Position numbers and translations under genes: made by a program | Shown: in pieces, positions 63,182 to 64,000 of the stretch | Layout: the number at the start of each line of letters is the position of its first letter | Numbering within the stretch: position 1 is the first letter of the stretch | Notes under the pieces: model-generated | The model's database searches: none | Told to the model about the DNA's origin: nothing | What the model saw: only the letters and a program-made list of their open reading frames with translations | Source of the DNA: Lacisediminimonas profundi | GTDB taxonomy: Bacteria > Pseudomonadota > Gammaproteobacteria > Burkholderiales > Burkholderiaceae_D | Direction of reading: 5' to 3' | Assembly: GCF_008831265.1 (NCBI RefSeq) | Contig: NZ_VTTH01000001.1 | Coordinates: forward strand, 1-64,000 | Length of the DNA: 64,000 nt

Positions 63182-64000
63182 ATGGTCAACCTGAGTTCAC
63201 ACATCCTGTTCCACGCCACCCGCTCGCCCGAGCGGCTGGCGCTGGTGTACGAAGACCAGCGGGTCAGCTACGCCGAGCTGGCCGAGCGCGTACTGCGCAT
63301 GGCCGGTTATCTGCAAGCGCGCGGCGTGCAGCGCCAGCAGGTGGTGGCGGCAGTAATGAAAAACAGCGCCGCCTTCATGGAGTTGTCGATCGCGGTCAGC
63401 CATATCGGCGCCGTGTTCCTGCCGGTGAACTTCCGGCTGGCGCGCGACGAGATCGGCTACATCCTCGACAATGCCGACACTGCGCTGTTGTTTGCCGATG
63501 AAGAATTTGCCGCCGCGCTCGATGGCCTCAAGCCCATGGTGACGGTGGATGCCGGCGCGCAAAAGAGCAGCCGGGCAATTACCGGCGACGCAAGCAAGCC
63601 GCCGGCTGCGCCCTGTGGCAAGGATGACCTGTTTCGCCTGATGTACACCTCGGGCACGACCGACCATCCGAAAGGGGTGATGCATTCCTATGACAATTTC
63701 TACTGGAAATGCTGGGACCACATCGCCGACCTGCCGATCACCGCGAACGACGCGCTGCTGGTAGTCGGGCCGCTTTACCATGTCGGCGCCTATGATTGCG
63801 GCGGCGTGGCGGTGTTCCTGGTCGGCGGGTCAATGACGATCCTGCGCGACTTCGATCCCGAGCTGGTGCTGGCGGCGATCGAGCGCGACCGGCTTACTTG
63901 CGCCTGGATGGCACCGGTGATGACCGGGCGCATCCTCGCCTGCGAGAGCCGCAGCCGCTACGATCTGTCGAGCTTCCGCTGGTGCATCGCCGGCGGCGAG
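63182..64000 (+). CDS. Acyl-CoA ligase (AMP-forming), 3' end outside window
   Basis: The first 273 codons are visible, starting at an ATG after CAGGAGAAGCAAGC. LVYEDQRVSYAELAERVLRM is the usual N-terminus, LMYTSGTTDHPKGVMHSYDN the P-loop, and PLYHVGAYDCGG the acid-binding region. The C-terminal domain with the catalytic Lys lies beyond the right edge. It is the last gene seen of the operon started at 52279 and probably activates the imported acid. Confidence 0.9.
   Translation, partial: MVNLSSHILFHATRSPERLALVYEDQRVSYAELAERVLRMAGYLQARGVQRQQVVAAVMKNSAAFMELSIAVSHIGAVFLPVNFRLARDEIGYILDNADTALLFADEEFAAALDGLKPMVTVDAGAQKSSRAITGDASKPPAAPCGKDDLFRLMYTSGTTDHPKGVMHSYDNFYWKCWDHIADLPITANDALLVVGPLYHVGAYDCGGVAVFLVGGSMTILRDFDPELVLAAIERDRLTCAWMAPVMTGRILACESRSRYDLSSFRWCIAGGE

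Overview
The window is high-GC, densely coded bacterial chromosome with no rRNA, tRNA or CRISPR visible. The gene set (type IV pilus pilB-pilC, many CoA-dependent catabolic operons, LysR and IclR control, DUF35/thiolase pairs, CaiB-type CoA transferases) suggests a betaproteobacterium of the Burkholderiales. Two repeat types point loosely to an Oxalobacteraceae-like genome: a GGGGTCAGACTCGATTT element, and a large hairpin whose arms encode shadow peptides such as VGFDGVFFGSFLF. That placement is inference.

Layout. (1) 1-11014, minus strand: a putative type I secretion island. In transcription order it holds a HlyB-like ABC exporter, an 871-residue repeat protein, two paralogous GNAT acyltransferases (the second frameshifted), a terminator, an exported protein of unknown function, and a very large secreted protein with a lipase-like Ser motif and a calcium-binding C-terminal module that runs off the left edge. 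(2) 11254-21457: a LysR regulator divergent from an operon with a nitrate/taurine-type ABC importer, crotonase, thiolase-like protein plus DUF35 partner, acyl-CoA ligase and two acyl-CoA dehydrogenases, probably for uptake and chain shortening of an unknown acid. (3) 21547-35628: an HPP/CBS membrane protein and a stress and NAD-salvage neighbourhood (pncB, PAS-GGDEF-EAL, Hsp20, CBS protein, PRPP synthetase-like enzyme, pncA, kinase-like protein, PlsC-type acyltransferase, hydrolase, phosphoribosyltransferase, DUF1269 protein), interrupted by a long inverted repeat at about 33.5-34.3 kb. (4) 35775-41185: an IclR regulator, a YeiH-type exporter and an operon with CaiB/BaiF CoA transferase, thiol dioxygenase, divergent crotonase and PhzF protein. 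The combination fits 3-mercaptopropionate-like organosulfur breakdown. (5) 41324-44013: copper proteins, the CopA ATPase being bracketed by exact 23-bp repeats. (6) 44112-47140: pilC and pilB. (7) 47406-51992: DUF1275 protein, then a minus-strand operon with an acyl-CoA ligase, two 2-hydroxychromene-2-carboxylate isomerase-like proteins and a GST. (8) 52158-64000: a strong promoter with a perfect palindromic operator drives a branched-chain-type ABC importer, SDR, 2-oxoacid dehydrogenase E1 alpha/beta and E2, crotonase, acyl-CoA dehydrogenase and a ligase cut by the right edge.

The most unusual items are the type I secretion island with its duplicated acyltransferases, the candidate organosulfur operon with IclR-like operators, the CopA gene set exactly between repeats, the long inverted repeat, and the 10-bp tandem repeat upstream of the ligase at 51992. 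All calls come from reading motifs by eye; no database search was run.
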